From Necropsobacter rosorum (GTDB lineage Bacteria > Pseudomonadota > Gammaproteobacteria > Enterobacterales > Pasteurellaceae), in assembly GCA_000751835.1 (NCBI GenBank), contig CCMQ01000006.1, positions 186,001-250,000 on the forward strand: a stretch of 64,000 nucleotides of DNA. The letters run 5' to 3'. This document shows, one piece after another, positions 26,127-35,186 of this stretch; positions within the stretch are counted from its first letter, which is position 1; each line of letters starts with the position of its first letter. The position numbers and the translations under genes are program-made. The notes under the pieces are model-generated. The model ran no database searches and was not told the DNA's origin. It saw nothing but the letters and a program-made list of their open reading frames with translations.

Positions 26127-28400
26127 ATGACGACATTTCACTTATCCGGTTTTCCGCGCGTAGGCGCAAAACGAGAACTTAAATTTGCCCAGGAACGTTA
26201 CTGGCGCGGCGACATCGCCGAACAGGACTTACTGGATATTGCCAAAGCGCTGCGCGAAATCAACTGGAAACATCAGGCGGCGGCAAATGCGGACTATGTG
26301 GCGGTCGCCGATTTCACCTTTTATGATCATATTCTGGACCTTCAGGTTGCCACCGGCGCGATTCCGGCACGCTTCGGTTTTGACGGCCGCAATCTGACGC
26401 TGGCGCAATATTTCCAGCTGGCGCGCGGCAACCAAGAACAATTTGCGATCGAAATGACCAAATGGTTTGATACCAACTATCATTATCTGGTGCCGGAATT
26501 TAGCCAAGAGACCGAATTTAACGCCAATCCGGCGCATTATGTGCAACAAATCCGTGAAGCAAAAGCGCTCGGGTTTAACGTCAAACCGACGATTGTCGGC
26601 CCGCTGACATTCCTCTTTCTGGGTAAAGAAAAAGGCTCGACATTTAATCGTTTGGATTTATTGCCTAAACTGTTGCCGGTTTATGTGGAAATCCTCAATG
26701 CGCTGGCGGCGGAGGGCGCCGAATGGATCCAAATCGACGAACCGGCACTGGCGGTGGATCTGCCGGCGGAATGGCTGGCCGCTTATCAGGAGGCGTATCG
26801 CACCCTTGCCGGCGTCAAAGCGAAATTACTGCTTGCCACCTATTTCGGTTCCGTGGCCGAGCATGCCCCATGGTTAAAAGCCTTGCCGGTTGACGGTTTG
26901 CATCTTGATTTAGTGCGCGCACCGGAACAGCTTGCCGCTTTCAGCGATTATGACAAAGTGTTATCCGCCGGGGTGATCGACGGCCGTAATATCTGGCGCG
27001 CCAATCTGAACGACGTGCTGGATGTACTTGAACCGTTAAAAGCGACCTTCGGCGAGCGTTTATGGATCGCGCCGAGCTGTTCGCTGCTGCATACGCCGTA
27101 CGATTTAGCCGTCGAAACCCAATTGCAAGCCGACAAACCGGAATTGTATGAGTGGCTGGCATTCAGCTTGCAGAAAATTCAGGAATTACGCGTAATTAAG
27201 ACCGCACTTGAGCAAGGTCGCGCCGCAGTCAGCGCCGAGCTGGATGCCAGTCAGGCCGCCGCACAGGCTCGGGCGAACAGTCAGAAAATTCACCGTCCGC
27301 AGGTGGCACAGCGATTGGCCGAGTTGCCGGCGGGAGCGGATCAACGTCAATCGCCGTTCGCCGAACGGATTAAAAAACAAAATGCCTGGTTAAACTTACC
27401 GCTGCTGCCGACTACCACTATCGGTTCTTTCCCGCAGACGGCGGAAATCCGTCAGGCTCGCGCCCAGTTTAAAAAAGGCACGCTCAGCGCGGCCGATTAT
27501 GAAGCGGCGATGAAAAAAGAAATTGCCTATGTGGTGCGTCGTCAGGAAGAGCTGGATCTGGACGTGCTGGTTCACGGCGAAGCGGAGCGCAACGACATGG
27601 TGGAATATTTCGGCGAACTGCTGGACGGTTTTGCCTTCACCAAATTCGGCTGGGTGCAAAGTTACGGTTCGCGCTGTGTAAAGCCGCCGGTGATCTACGG
27701 CGATGTCGTTCGCCCGGCAGCGATGACGGTGCGCTGGTCAACCTATGCGCAAAGCCTGACCGACAAAGTGATGAAAGGCATGCTGACCGGGCCGGTGACG
27801 ATTTTACAATGGTCGTTTGTGCGCAACGATATTCCGCGCGCCACCGTCTGTAAGCAAATCGGCGTGGCGCTGTCCGACGAAGTATTGGATTTGGAAAAGG
27901 CCGGCATTAAAGTGATTCAAATTGATGAGCCGGCGATTCGCGAAGGGTTGCCGTTAAAACGCGCGGATTGGGACGCCTATCTGCAATGGGCGGGTGAAGC
28001 GTTCCGGCTAAGCTATATGGGCGTGCAGGACGATACGCAAATCCACACGCATATGTGTTATTCCGAATTTAACGATATTCTGCCGGCGATTGCCGCGCTG
28101 GATGCGGATGTGATCACGATCGAAACCTCCCGTTCCGATATGGAGCTGTTGAACGCATTCGCCGATTTCAAATACCCGAACGACATCGGCCCGGGAGTGT
28201 ACGATATTCACAGCCCGCGCGTGCCGAAAGCGGAAGAAATCGAGCATTTATTGCGCAAAGCGCTGAAAGTGGTAGCGAAAGAGCGCTTATGGGTGAATCC
28301 GGACTGCGGTTTGAAAACCCGCGGCTGGCCGGAAACTGTCGCGCAGTTGAAAGTGATGGTTGACGTCACCAAAAAATTACGCGCCGAGTTTGCCGCATAA
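26127..28400 (+). CDS. metE: Cobalamin-independent methionine synthase
   Basis: Transfers the methyl group from 5-methyltetrahydropteroyl-triglutamate to homocysteine without B12. The 757 residues match MetE. It begins [21 protein letters not shown] and has the two TIM-barrel halves of the family. The catalytic zinc ligands are seen in THMCYSEF (His and Cys) and [11 protein letters not shown] (Cys), with [13 protein letters not shown] between. The start at 26127 has AGGAG 8 bp ahead; an in-frame upstream start at 26016 would run through the met boxes and is rejected. A USS lies inside near 27199. Confidence 0.97.
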   Translation: MTTFHLSGFPRVGAKRELKFAQERYWRGDIAEQDLLDIAKALREINWKHQAAANADYVAVADFTFYDHILDLQVATGAIPARFGFDGRNLTLAQYFQLARGNQEQFAIEMTKWFDTNYHYLVPEFSQETEFNANPAHYVQQIREAKALGFNVKPTIVGPLTFLFLGKEKGSTFNRLDLLPKLLPVYVEILNALAAEGAEWIQIDEPALAVDLPAEWLAAYQEAYRTLAGVKAKLLLATYFGSVAEHAPWLKALPVDGLHLDLVRAPEQLAAFSDYDKVLSAGVIDGRNIWRANLNDVLDVLEPLKATFGERLWIAPSCSLLHTPYDLAVETQLQADKPELYEWLAFSLQKIQELRVIKTALEQGRAAVSAELDASQAAAQARANSQKIHRPQVAQRLAELPAGADQRQSPFAERIKKQNAWLNLPLLPTTTIGSFPQTAEIRQARAQFKKGTLSAADYEAAMKKEIAYVVRRQEELDLDVLVHGEAERNDMVEYFGELLDGFAFTKFGWVQSYGSRCVKPPVIYGDVVRPAAMTVRWSTYAQSLTDKVMKGMLTGPVTILQWSFVRNDIPRATVCKQIGVALSDEVLDLEKAGIKVIQIDEPAIREGLPLKRADWDAYLQWAGEAFRLSYMGVQDDTQIHTHMCYSEFNDILPAIAALDADVITIETSRSDMELLNAFADFKYPNDIGPGVYDIHSPRVPKAEEIEHLLRKALKVVAKERLWVNPDCGLKTRGWPETVAQLKVMVDVTKKLRAEFAA

Positions 28401-28422
28401 CAAAAAAACATCGCCAAAAACT

Positions 28423-28457
28423 ACCGCACTTTAGTGCCGACCGGCTTAAAGTGCGGT
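28423..28457. terminator. Bidirectional USS-pair terminator between metE and the DASS transporter
   Basis: ACCGCACTTTA (28423-28433) and TAAAGTGCGGT (28447-28457) form an 11-bp stem with a 13-nt loop between convergent genes. T-rich sequence (TTTATTTTTG) follows on the plus strand. Confidence 0.8.
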
Positions 28458-28477
28458 TTATTTTTGCCGAGAATCCG

Positions 28478-29899
28478 TCAATAAAATAAGGTGATTAGCG
28501 TCAGCGTCCAGATAATGCTTAACGCCGGCCCCAAAAAGCCGATAATCACTCCGCCTAAGCGAAATTCCGACTGCTTAATTAACCCGGTACTGAAGGCAAT
28601 GGCATTCGGCGGCGTCGAAACCGGTAAAAACAAGGCGCAGGAGGCGCTCAGCCCGATAACCAGCGGCAAAATCAGCGAATTAATTTCCGCCCCGCCGCCG
28701 ACCATCGCCAATAAAGACACGCCCATTGGGATCAGAATGGTGGTCGCCGCAGTATTGCTCATAAAATTCGACAACACGACGGTAATAAAGCCGAATAAAA
28801 CCAGCAACGTGATAAAACTGACCTGAATATGGCTGATCTGCTCCACGAAATGCGCCGCAATGCGTTGTTCTTCAATCGCCAAGCCCAGCGCCAGACCGCC
28901 GGCCACCAGCATCAGCGTATCCCACGGCAGCTGGCGGATATCTTTTGCATCCAGAACGCCGGTAATGGTCAGACAGACGATCGGAATACCCGATGCGGCC
29001 GCCACCGGAATGCCAATCCATTTGGAAGTCAGCCAGCAGAATAATGTTACCGCCAAAACGATTAAAACGACCGTTTTTTGCAGATTTTCCGCCCGATTGG
29101 ACTGTACCGCCGCCGTTTCGCGCAGAAAAGCAAAATCCAGCGGCGCTTCCCGATCCACCTGATATTTTTTCACTAAAACCCGCCAGAAAATCAGCAGTAA
29201 CACCAGCGCCAGCGGCGTGCCGACCATCATCCATTCTAAAAAGGAAATCGGATACCCCAGTTTTTCCAGCGCGCCGACGGCAATGGCATTCGGCGCCGAA
29301 CCGATAATCGTTCCCATACCGCCGACCGAAGCCGCCGCCGGAATGCCCAGTAATAATGCTTTGGACAGGTTCGAACCGCTCGCCAGCCGGGTAAATAACG
29401 GGCTGATTGTGGCAATCATCATCGCCGTGGTGGCGGTGTTGCTCATCAACATGGACATCACCGCCGTCACCAGCATCAAGCCCCATAACACGCGGGCGGG
29501 TTCGGTACCGAATTTCGGCAGAACAATCTTCAGCAAGCGCAAATCCAATTTGGTCTTTTTCATCGCCTCCGCCAGAAAAAAACCGCCCAGAAACAACCAG
29601 ATAACGCTGTCCGACCAGGTTTGCAGATACTGAAAGGCATCATAGGCTTCGCTTTTGCCCATCACCAGAACCAGAAAGCCGACGATCAGAATACTGACGG
29701 AAAACGGCGGAATGGCTTCCGTCACCCACAGGCAGACCGCAAAAAACAGTAAAAACAGCACATAATTCTGGATCGAAGAAAAGCTCTCGTCGGAAAACAA
29801 TAATGTCATCCCCAAAGCAAAAATGACAGAAAAAAAGAACAAGACAACATTTCGGTTACGCACGATTTTCATTGCCTGCCAAAACTGCGCCACATTCAT
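28478..29899 (-). CDS. DASS-family sodium/dicarboxylate (anion) symporter
   Basis: A 473-residue inner-membrane carrier of the SLC13/DASS family, with about 11-12 hydrophobic segments. The two characteristic substrate-site motifs are present in inverted-repeat positions: SNTATTAMM in the first half and SNTAATTIL in the second. FLGGFFLAEAM and IGSAPNAIAVGA also fit. Members move succinate, fumarate, malate, citrate or sulfate with Na+, or exchange dicarboxylates; the substrate cannot be read from sequence. C4-dicarboxylate transport would suit a fumarate-respiring Pasteurellaceae. The ATG at 29899 has GGAGAGG close upstream; the GTG at 29905 is less likely. A CRP-like site lies about 65 bp upstream. 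Confidence 0.88.
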   Translation of the reverse strand: MNVAQFWQAMKIVRNRNVVLFFFSVIFALGMTLLFSDESFSSIQNYVLFLLFFAVCLWVTEAIPPFSVSILIVGFLVLVMGKSEAYDAFQYLQTWSDSVIWLFLGGFFLAEAMKKTKLDLRLLKIVLPKFGTEPARVLWGLMLVTAVMSMLMSNTATTAMMIATISPLFTRLASGSNLSKALLLGIPAAASVGGMGTIIGSAPNAIAVGALEKLGYPISFLEWMMVGTPLALVLLLIFWRVLVKKYQVDREAPLDFAFLRETAAVQSNRAENLQKTVVLIVLAVTLFCWLTSKWIGIPVAAASGIPIVCLTITGVLDAKDIRQLPWDTLMLVAGGLALGLAIEEQRIAAHFVEQISHIQVSFITLLVLFGFITVVLSNFMSNTAATTILIPMGVSLLAMVGGGAEINSLILPLVIGLSASCALFLPVSTPPNAIAFSTGLIKQSEFRLGGVIIGFLGPALSIIWTLTLITLFY

Positions 29900-29962
29900 A
29901 CACACCTCTCCGCTGGTTAATTAATATCTTGTTTGATTGTAATGGAAACCTATGATTTGTAA

Positions 29963-29978
29963 TGTGATCGCATTCAAA
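29963..29978 (-). promoter_or_regulatory. Possible CRP site before the DASS transporter
   Basis: TGTGATCGCATTCAAA resembles TGTGAN6TCACA: the left half is perfect and three of five bases match on the right. It lies about 65 bp upstream of the transporter start, between the divergent genes. A match this degenerate can arise by chance. Confidence 0.3.
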
Positions 29979-30170
29979 CAAATCGGTTTTACTTTGTATT
30001 TTCCGTGATATTATGTGAGTTTTAGGTTAAATTTGTTAATTTAAACGGCTGTTTTGCCGGCGTTTGTTAAATTGAGTTCGGGTTTAATGCCCTGCCGGCA
30101 AGGAATTTTATGCTATACTCAAGCGGTTCAAACGCTATATCGGCACACATTCAACCAATAAGGAGGATCT

Positions 30171-30668
30171 ATGCACGTCACCAGTTCAGCCATTCAACAG
30201 GGGGTTTTTGCAGATAAATACGGCAAGCGCGGCACACAGTTCAGCCCGAACGGCATGCCGACCTACTCCATTCCCTTTGATATTCAGGATGCACCGGCCG
30301 AAACCAAATCCTTTGCCGTGGTGCTGGAAGATAAAGATGCGATTACCGCCAGCGGCTTTGTTTGGATCCACTGGCTTATCGCTAATCTAAAACGCCGTTC
30401 GGTACAGGAAAATGAAAGCCAACATGCCACCGATTATGTGCAGGGCGCCAACAGCTGGGCCAGCGTGCTGGGCAAATTCGATATTACGGAAGCCGCTTTT
30501 TACGGCGGCATGGCACCGCCGAATTGCCGACATCGCTATGAGCTAATCGTCTATGCGCTGGACTGTGAACTCGATCTGCCGGCCGGATTCCGCTTTAATG
30601 ATCTGCATTTTGCCATGCAGGGGCATATTTTGGCTCAGGCGAGCGTTATGGGAACCTACGATGTCTAA
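30171..30668 (+). CDS. YbhB/YbcL-family PEBP-like protein
   Basis: A 165-residue member of the phosphatidylethanolamine-binding protein (Raf kinase inhibitor-like) family. Diagnostic segments are NGMPTYSIPFDIQDAPAETKSFAVVLEDKDA, the ligand-pocket FVWIHWLIANL, and GGMAPPNCRHRYELIVYALD (equivalent of GPxPPxGxHRY). E. coli YbhB is cytosolic and YbcL periplasmic; here no signal peptide is seen, so cytosolic. Function in bacteria is unclear. The ribosome site AAGGAGGATCT is strong. Expression is likely independent, as flanking genes point the other way. Confidence 0.9.
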   Translation: MHVTSSAIQQGVFADKYGKRGTQFSPNGMPTYSIPFDIQDAPAETKSFAVVLEDKDAITASGFVWIHWLIANLKRRSVQENESQHATDYVQGANSWASVLGKFDITEAAFYGGMAPPNCRHRYELIVYALDCELDLPAGFRFNDLHFAMQGHILAQASVMGTYDV

Positions 30669-30698
30669 CCGCCCTGATGCCAAGCGGTGCTAAACGAG

Positions 30699-30753
30699 AA
30701 AAAGTGCGGTCGATTTTTCAACAAAAAACGTTAAAATTTCTACCGCACTTTTT
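30699..30753. terminator. Inverted USS pair between convergent genes
   Basis: AAAAAGTGCGGT (30699-30710) and ACCGCACTTTTT (30742-30753) are perfect complements separated by 31 bp. Likely a bidirectional terminator for the PEBP-like gene and yadH, though the loop is long. Confidence 0.65.
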
Positions 30754-30772
30754 GGCTAACTTCTTAACATTA

Positions 30773-31540
30773 TTAGCTGCGCAACCCGACGCCTTGTTTA
30801 ATCAGGTAAAAGGCGAGGCCGTAAAGTGCGGTGATAAATAACGCCAATACGCCGAATGTATAAGTCAGCCCTACATCGCTGATGCCGAGAAAGCCGTAAC
30901 GAAAACCGTTGATCATATAAACAATCGGGTTCAGTTTGGAGACCGCCTGCCAGAACGGCGGCAGCAATGAAATGGAATAAAACACCCCGCCGAGATAAGT
31001 CAGCGGCGTCAACACAAAAGTGGGAATAATGCTGATATCGTCAAACGAACGGGCAAACACCGCATTAATCAGCCCGCCCAGCGAAAACGTGGCGGTCGTC
31101 AGCAATAAGGTGACGGCAATCACCCACCAGGCATGAATATCAAAAGAAACGAAAAACAGCGAAACCATAGTCACCAATATGCCGACACCGATGCCGCGCG
31201 CCATACCGCCCGCCATATAACCGAGAATGATAATATGCGGTGAGGTGGGCGAAATCAGCAACTCCTCCACATTGCGCGCGAATTTGGTGCTGTAAAAAGA
31301 AGAGGCCACATTGGCGAACGCATTGGTCAGCGACGACATCATAATCAGCCCCGGTACAATAAACTGCATATAGCTGAAACCGCTCATTTCGCCGATACGG
31401 CTGCCGATTAACTGACCGAAAATCACAAAATATAAGGTCATGGTAATCACCGGCGGCACTAATGTCTGCACCCAAATGCGGGTAAAGCGGCGGATTTCTT
31501 TGGTTAAAATCGTGGTAAAGGCAATCCAGGATTGTATCAT
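30773..31540 (-). CDS. yadH: ABC-2 type transporter permease YadH
   Basis: The membrane subunit of a two-gene ABC exporter; 255 residues with six predicted helices. The ABC2_membrane signature region LTPLTYLGGVFYSISLLPPFWQAVSKLNP is near the C-terminus. MTLYFVIFGQLIGSRIG and YMQFIVPGLIMMSSL match YadH-type sequences. Substrate unknown. The start at 31540 (MIQSWIAF) follows the yadG stop by one base and GGGAGCC lies just upstream, so the pair is translated as an operon. USS are present inside and just downstream. Confidence 0.9.
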   Translation of the reverse strand: MIQSWIAFTTILTKEIRRFTRIWVQTLVPPVITMTLYFVIFGQLIGSRIGEMSGFSYMQFIVPGLIMMSSLTNAFANVASSFYSTKFARNVEELLISPTSPHIIILGYMAGGMARGIGVGILVTMVSLFFVSFDIHAWWVIAVTLLLTTATFSLGGLINAVFARSFDDISIIPTFVLTPLTYLGGVFYSISLLPPFWQAVSKLNPIVYMINGFRYGFLGISDVGLTYTFGVLALFITALYGLAFYLIKQGVGLRS

Positions 31541-31541
31541 G

Positions 31542-32474
31542 TTAGGCTCCCTGTCCATCTTCATGCGGTTTATTCAACGCCATGGAAACAAATAATTCTT
31601 CTAATCGATTGGCTTTGTTGCGCATACTCAATACTTTAATGCCCTGTTCGGTAAGCTGGGTGAACAGCTGGTTCAATCCCTGTTCGCGCCGGACTTCCAC
31701 CTCAATGGTATTGGCGTCCACATAATCCAGCCGGTAATGCTGGATTTGAGGAATCGGGCTTTTTATCGCCAGATCCAGAATAAAGGTTTCCGTTTCCAGT
31801 TTGGCCAGCAGATCTTTCATCGGCATATTCACCACCAAACGCCCCTGCTGAATAATACCGATATTGCGGCACAGCATTTCCGCTTCTTCCAGATAATGGG
31901 TAGTCAGAATAATGGTGGTTCCCTGTAGATTCAATTCGCGCAGAAATGCCCACATGGTGCGGCGCAATTCAATATCTACACCGGCGGTGGGTTCATCCAG
32001 AATCAATAACTTCGGATGATGCATTAAAGCGCGGGCGATCATTAACCGGCGTTTCATCCCGCCGGATAAACGGCGCGACTGCTGATGACGTTTATCCCAC
32101 AAATCCAGTTTCTTCAGCCAGATTTCCGCCCGCGCCAGAGCGGTTTTGCGCGCAATGCCGTAATAGCCCGCCTGATTGACTAAAATATCAATAACATTTT
32201 CGAACTGATTAAAATTAAATTCCTGCGGCACTAAACCGATGTGCTGTTTCAGACGGCTTAAATCCTTATCCAGATCGTCGCCGAAAACCCGCACGCTGCC
32301 CGCGCTTTTATTCACCAGTGAACAAATAATGCCGATGGTGGTGGATTTTCCCGCACCGTTATGTCCCAGCAAGGCGTAAAAATCGCCCGCCTGCACGGTT
32401 AAATCAATGCCGTGCAACGCTTTGACGCCGTTTTTATATTCTTTGGTTAATCCTTTAATTTCTAATGCAAACAT
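31542..32474 (-). CDS. yadG: ABC transporter ATP-binding protein YadG
   Basis: The ATPase partner of YadH, 310 residues. The Walker A motif GHNGAGKST, Q-loop VPQEFNFNQF, signature LSGGMKRRL and Walker B LLILDEPTAGVD are in order, and the H-loop appears as ILTTHYLEEAEML. A C-terminal DUF4162-like extension (about residues 225-310) is typical of exporters of this group. The type resembles drug, polysaccharide or heme-type ABC-2 exporters, but no substrate can be assigned. epmC ends 11 bp upstream on the same strand, so a longer transcript epmC-yadG-yadH is possible. Confidence 0.92.
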   Translation of the reverse strand: MFALEIKGLTKEYKNGVKALHGIDLTVQAGDFYALLGHNGAGKSTTIGIICSLVNKSAGSVRVFGDDLDKDLSRLKQHIGLVPQEFNFNQFENVIDILVNQAGYYGIARKTALARAEIWLKKLDLWDKRHQQSRRLSGGMKRRLMIARALMHHPKLLILDEPTAGVDIELRRTMWAFLRELNLQGTTIILTTHYLEEAEMLCRNIGIIQQGRLVVNMPMKDLLAKLETETFILDLAIKSPIPQIQHYRLDYVDANTIEVEVRREQGLNQLFTQLTEQGIKVLSMRNKANRLEELFVSMALNKPHEDGQGA

Positions 32475-32485
32475 AATGTTCTCAA

Positions 32486-33022
32486 TTAAATTTTGCTTAT
32501 ATCAAAGCGGGTTAAATCAATGCCGTCCGGTGTGGCATAAAATGCCGCCAGCGCCTGACGCAGCGTTTCCGCACGTTTCGGCAAACCGTTTTCCGCATAG
32601 GCTTTCACCTGAGCATAAACCGCCTGTTTAAACGGCTGCGTATCGCCCGGATCACCGTTTAAATTATCCGCACTGGCGATATAACGAAAACCGGCCGCCG
32701 TAGCCAGAATCCATTCAATCGCCTGCGGTTTGACTTCCACTTTTTCAAATTCGCGCTGGCGCGCCGCCGACCGCCCGTCCGGCTCATACCAGTAACCGAA
32801 ATCCTCCAGCTTACGCCGTTCCTTACCCGCCACCAGCCAGTGCGCAATCTCATGCAGGGCGCTGCTGTAAAAACCGCGGGCGAAATAAATCGCGTGGTAC
32901 GGACAATCCGCATTGGCCGGCACATAAAGCGGTTCTTCGCCGCCTTTGACTAACCGGGTGTTATATTTCCGTGCAAAACACCAATTAAAAATCGCAATAA
33001 TGTCTTCCAGACGATGTTCCAT
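32486..33022 (-). CDS. epmC: Elongation factor P hydroxylase EpmC (YfcM)
   Basis: Hydroxylates the lysyl-modified lysine of elongation factor P in E. coli, the last step of the EpmB-EpmA-EpmC pathway. The 178 residues align through the whole of E. coli YfcM: IFNWCFARKYNTRLVKGGEEPLYVPA, FARGFYSSALHEIAHWLVAGKERRKLEDFGYWYEPDGR and VEVKPQAIEWI. The HEIAHW motif supplies the metal-binding histidines. ATG at 33022 has TTTGGAG six bases upstream; the longer frame starts with TTG. epmA, epmB and efp are not in the window. A terminator separates it from upstream htpX. Confidence 0.9.
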   Translation of the reverse strand: MEHRLEDIIAIFNWCFARKYNTRLVKGGEEPLYVPANADCPYHAIYFARGFYSSALHEIAHWLVAGKERRKLEDFGYWYEPDGRSAARQREFEKVEVKPQAIEWILATAAGFRYIASADNLNGDPGDTQPFKQAVYAQVKAYAENGLPKRAETLRQALAAFYATPDGIDLTRFDISKI

Positions 33023-33050
33023 CAAAACTCCAAATCAATCAAAAAAATTA

Positions 33051-33071
33051 AGGACGTCAAAAGGACGTCCT
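33051..33071 (-). terminator. Rho-independent terminator of htpX
   Basis: Stem AGGACGTC / GACGTCCT with a 5-nt loop, followed on the minus strand by TAATTTTTTTG. It lies between htpX and epmC. Confidence 0.8.
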
Positions 33072-33093
33072 CACATTATCCGCTATTCTCGCA

Positions 33094-33954
33094 TTATTTG
33101 AAACTGTCTAAATTTTTTAATGCTTCAATGCGTTTTTCCAACGGCGGATGGCTTAAAAACAACGCGCTTAAACCGCCGGTTTTACCGTTAATGGCAAACG
33201 CCGCCAGTTGGCCTTCCATATCCTGTGGTTCGTGAATCTGCTGCAAACGTTGCAGAGCGGCGATCATTTTCTGTTTGCCGACTAAACTGGCTGACCCCGC
33301 ATCGGCACGGAATTCGCGATAACGGGAAAACCACATGGCGATCATGCTGGCCAGAAAACCGAACACCAGTTCCAATACCATCGAAATCATAAAATACATG
33401 CCTTGACTGGTTTCGCCGTCACGGTTGCTTGCCGCCACTTTAGCGATCATACGGGAAATGAAAATCACAAAGGTGTTCAGCACCCCTTGCAGCAAGGTCA
33501 TGGTAACCATATCACCGTTTTTGATATGGCTCATTTCATGCGCCAGCACCGCTTCCGCTTCATCTTTAGTCATCGCATTGAGCAGACCGGTACTGACCGC
33601 CACCAGCGAATTTTTTTTACTCGCGCCGGTAGCAAAGGCATTAACGTCGGCAGAATGGTAAATCGCCACCTCCGGCATCGGTAATGCCGCGGCGTTTGCC
33701 TGCGAGCGCACGGTTTCCAGCAACCAACGCTCCTGTTCGTTGCGCGGCTGTTCGATAACCTGTCCGTTTACCGCACGCAGCGCCATGGATTTGGATAGCA
33801 ACAATGAAATCAGCGAGCCGGAAAAACCGAACAGCGCCGCCATAATCAGCAAGCCCGCCGCATCCTGCGACTGAATGCCGGTCAGACTTAAAATAATATT
33901 GAAGACGACTAAAACCGCCATATTGGTTGCTAAAAACAGCAAAATTCTCATCAT
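33094..33954 (-). CDS. htpX: Membrane protease HtpX
   Basis: A zinc metalloprotease (M48B) of the inner membrane that takes part in quality control of membrane proteins together with FtsH. At 286 residues it matches the E. coli length of about 293. Two N-terminal helices (about 4-24 and 32-52) are followed by the active-site helix [14 protein letters not shown], further helices (about 158-215) and the third zinc-ligand region [15 protein letters not shown]. The ribosome site GAGGAACTTTCT precedes the start. In E. coli it is CpxR-regulated; no Cpx box was identified here. Its own terminator follows. Confidence 0.95.
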   Translation of the reverse strand: MMRILLFLATNMAVLVVFNIILSLTGIQSQDAAGLLIMAALFGFSGSLISLLLSKSMALRAVNGQVIEQPRNEQERWLLETVRSQANAAALPMPEVAIYHSADVNAFATGASKKNSLVAVSTGLLNAMTKDEAEAVLAHEMSHIKNGDMVTMTLLQGVLNTFVIFISRMIAKVAASNRDGETSQGMYFMISMVLELVFGFLASMIAMWFSRYREFRADAGSASLVGKQKMIAALQRLQQIHEPQDMEGQLAAFAINGKTGGLSALFLSHPPLEKRIEALKNLDSFK

Positions 33955-34046
33955 AGAAAGTTCCTCGTTGATAAATCAGGGTAGTGTGTAAACTGTTGTT
34001 AATAATAGTTATAAATTTGTTAAATTCAAGGGTCAACAGAAAAAAT

Positions 34047-35117
34047 TTACCATAAACTCATCTGTTGCAGACGGTTTTGCGCCGGCACGTTCACATGTAA
34101 GCCGATTAAACGCACTTCACGCCCTTGGCAGCGCTGCCAAATCTGCCGCAGTAAGGCAATAAAATTTTCTCGCTGAAATGCCACCGCACTTTTTTCCAGC
34201 GTGGTGATCTGAAAATCGGCAAATTTCAGTTTCACCCCGATTTTATTGAACGCAGACAGCGGCAGTTGAGGACAGGCATGCTGCACGCGCTGCAATAACA
34301 TCGGGTATAAGCGATCCAGTATGCGAAGCCCGTCATCAAAATGGGAAATATTTGCGCTTAACGTGGTTTCTACGCCAACGGATTTGCGGGTGCGGTGCGG
34401 TTGCACTTCCCGCTCGTCAATGCCATGACTGAAAGACCAGATGCGGCGCCCTATTTTACCGAATTGATGCAACAGGATAGTTAAATCGAACCGCTGTACA
34501 TCGGCACAGGTTTGTAAACCGAGCCGGGCCAGACGTTGAGTGGTGACTTTTCCCACGCCGGGAATTTTATGCAGCGCTAAGGTGCGCACAAATTCCGCCA
34601 CCTCTTCCGGTTTAATCACACACTGTCCGTTCGGTTTATTCTGATCGGAGGCGATTTTGGCCAGAAACTTTAGCGGCGCAACGCCGGCGGAGGCGGTCAG
34701 CCCCACTTCATCGAAAATCGCCCGGCGGATGGCTTGCGCGATCCAAGTGGCCGAACCGGAACATTGCCGGCAGTCCGTCACATCCAGATAGGCTTCATCT
34801 AAAGACAACGGCTCCACCCTATCGGTATAACGCAAAAAAATCTGCCGGATTTGCTGCGAAACCTGTTTATACAGCGGCATATTCACCGGCAGCAACACTA
34901 AATCCGGACACAGTTTCAGCGCCTGCGCGGTCGGCATTGCACTGTGTAAACCGAAACGGCGGGCAATATAATTGCAGGTACTCAACACGCCCCGCTGACG
35001 CGAAGCACCGCCGACCGCCACCGGTTTGTCCTGTAAATCGGGATTATCCCGTATTTCAATGGAGGCGTAAAAACAGTCCATGTCAATGTGAATAATTTTG
35101 CGGGTCGTCAGATTCAT
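34047..35117 (-). CDS. dinB: DNA polymerase IV
   Basis: Error-prone Y-family polymerase for translesion synthesis. The 356-residue protein begins MNLTTRKIIHIDMDCFYASIE, giving the first catalytic aspartates, and has SLDEAYLDVTD with the next acidic pair. The helix-hairpin-helix thumb segment IPGVGKVTTQRLARLG and a little-finger domain follow. The start is ATG 35117; the longer frame begins with a GTG lying inside a USS. No Shine-Dalgarno sequence precedes the ATG. Instead a 16-bp hairpin of two uptake sequences ends three bases upstream. A perfect CTGT-N8-ACAG LexA box lies 53 bp upstream, so SOS induction is expected. Confidence 0.95.
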   Translation of the reverse strand: MNLTTRKIIHIDMDCFYASIEIRDNPDLQDKPVAVGGASRQRGVLSTCNYIARRFGLHSAMPTAQALKLCPDLVLLPVNMPLYKQVSQQIRQIFLRYTDRVEPLSLDEAYLDVTDCRQCSGSATWIAQAIRRAIFDEVGLTASAGVAPLKFLAKIASDQNKPNGQCVIKPEEVAEFVRTLALHKIPGVGKVTTQRLARLGLQTCADVQRFDLTILLHQFGKIGRRIWSFSHGIDEREVQPHRTRKSVGVETTLSANISHFDDGLRILDRLYPMLLQRVQHACPQLPLSAFNKIGVKLKFADFQITTLEKSAVAFQRENFIALLRQIWQRCQGREVRLIGLHVNVPAQNRLQQMSLW

Positions 35118-35120
35118 AAC

Positions 35121-35158
35121 AAGTGCGGTCAAAAATAGCGAAATTTTTAACCGCACTT
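35121..35158 (-). other. USS-pair hairpin in the dinB leader
   Basis: AAGTGCGGTCAAAAAT (35121-35136) and ATTTTTAACCGCACTT (35143-35158) pair over 16 bp with one position that becomes a U-G wobble in RNA; the loop is six bases. It lies between the LexA box and the dinB ATG and ends three bases before the ATG. Confidence 0.85.
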
Positions 35159-35170
35159 TAGCACAACAAA

Positions 35171-35186
35171 CTGTATAAATAAACAG
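35171..35186 (-). promoter_or_regulatory. LexA (SOS) box of dinB
   Basis: CTGTATAAATAAACAG is a perfect CTGT-N8-ACAG site. It begins immediately after the ybjD stop codon and lies 53 bp ahead of dinB, so it can serve dinB independently of ybjD. Confidence 0.82.
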
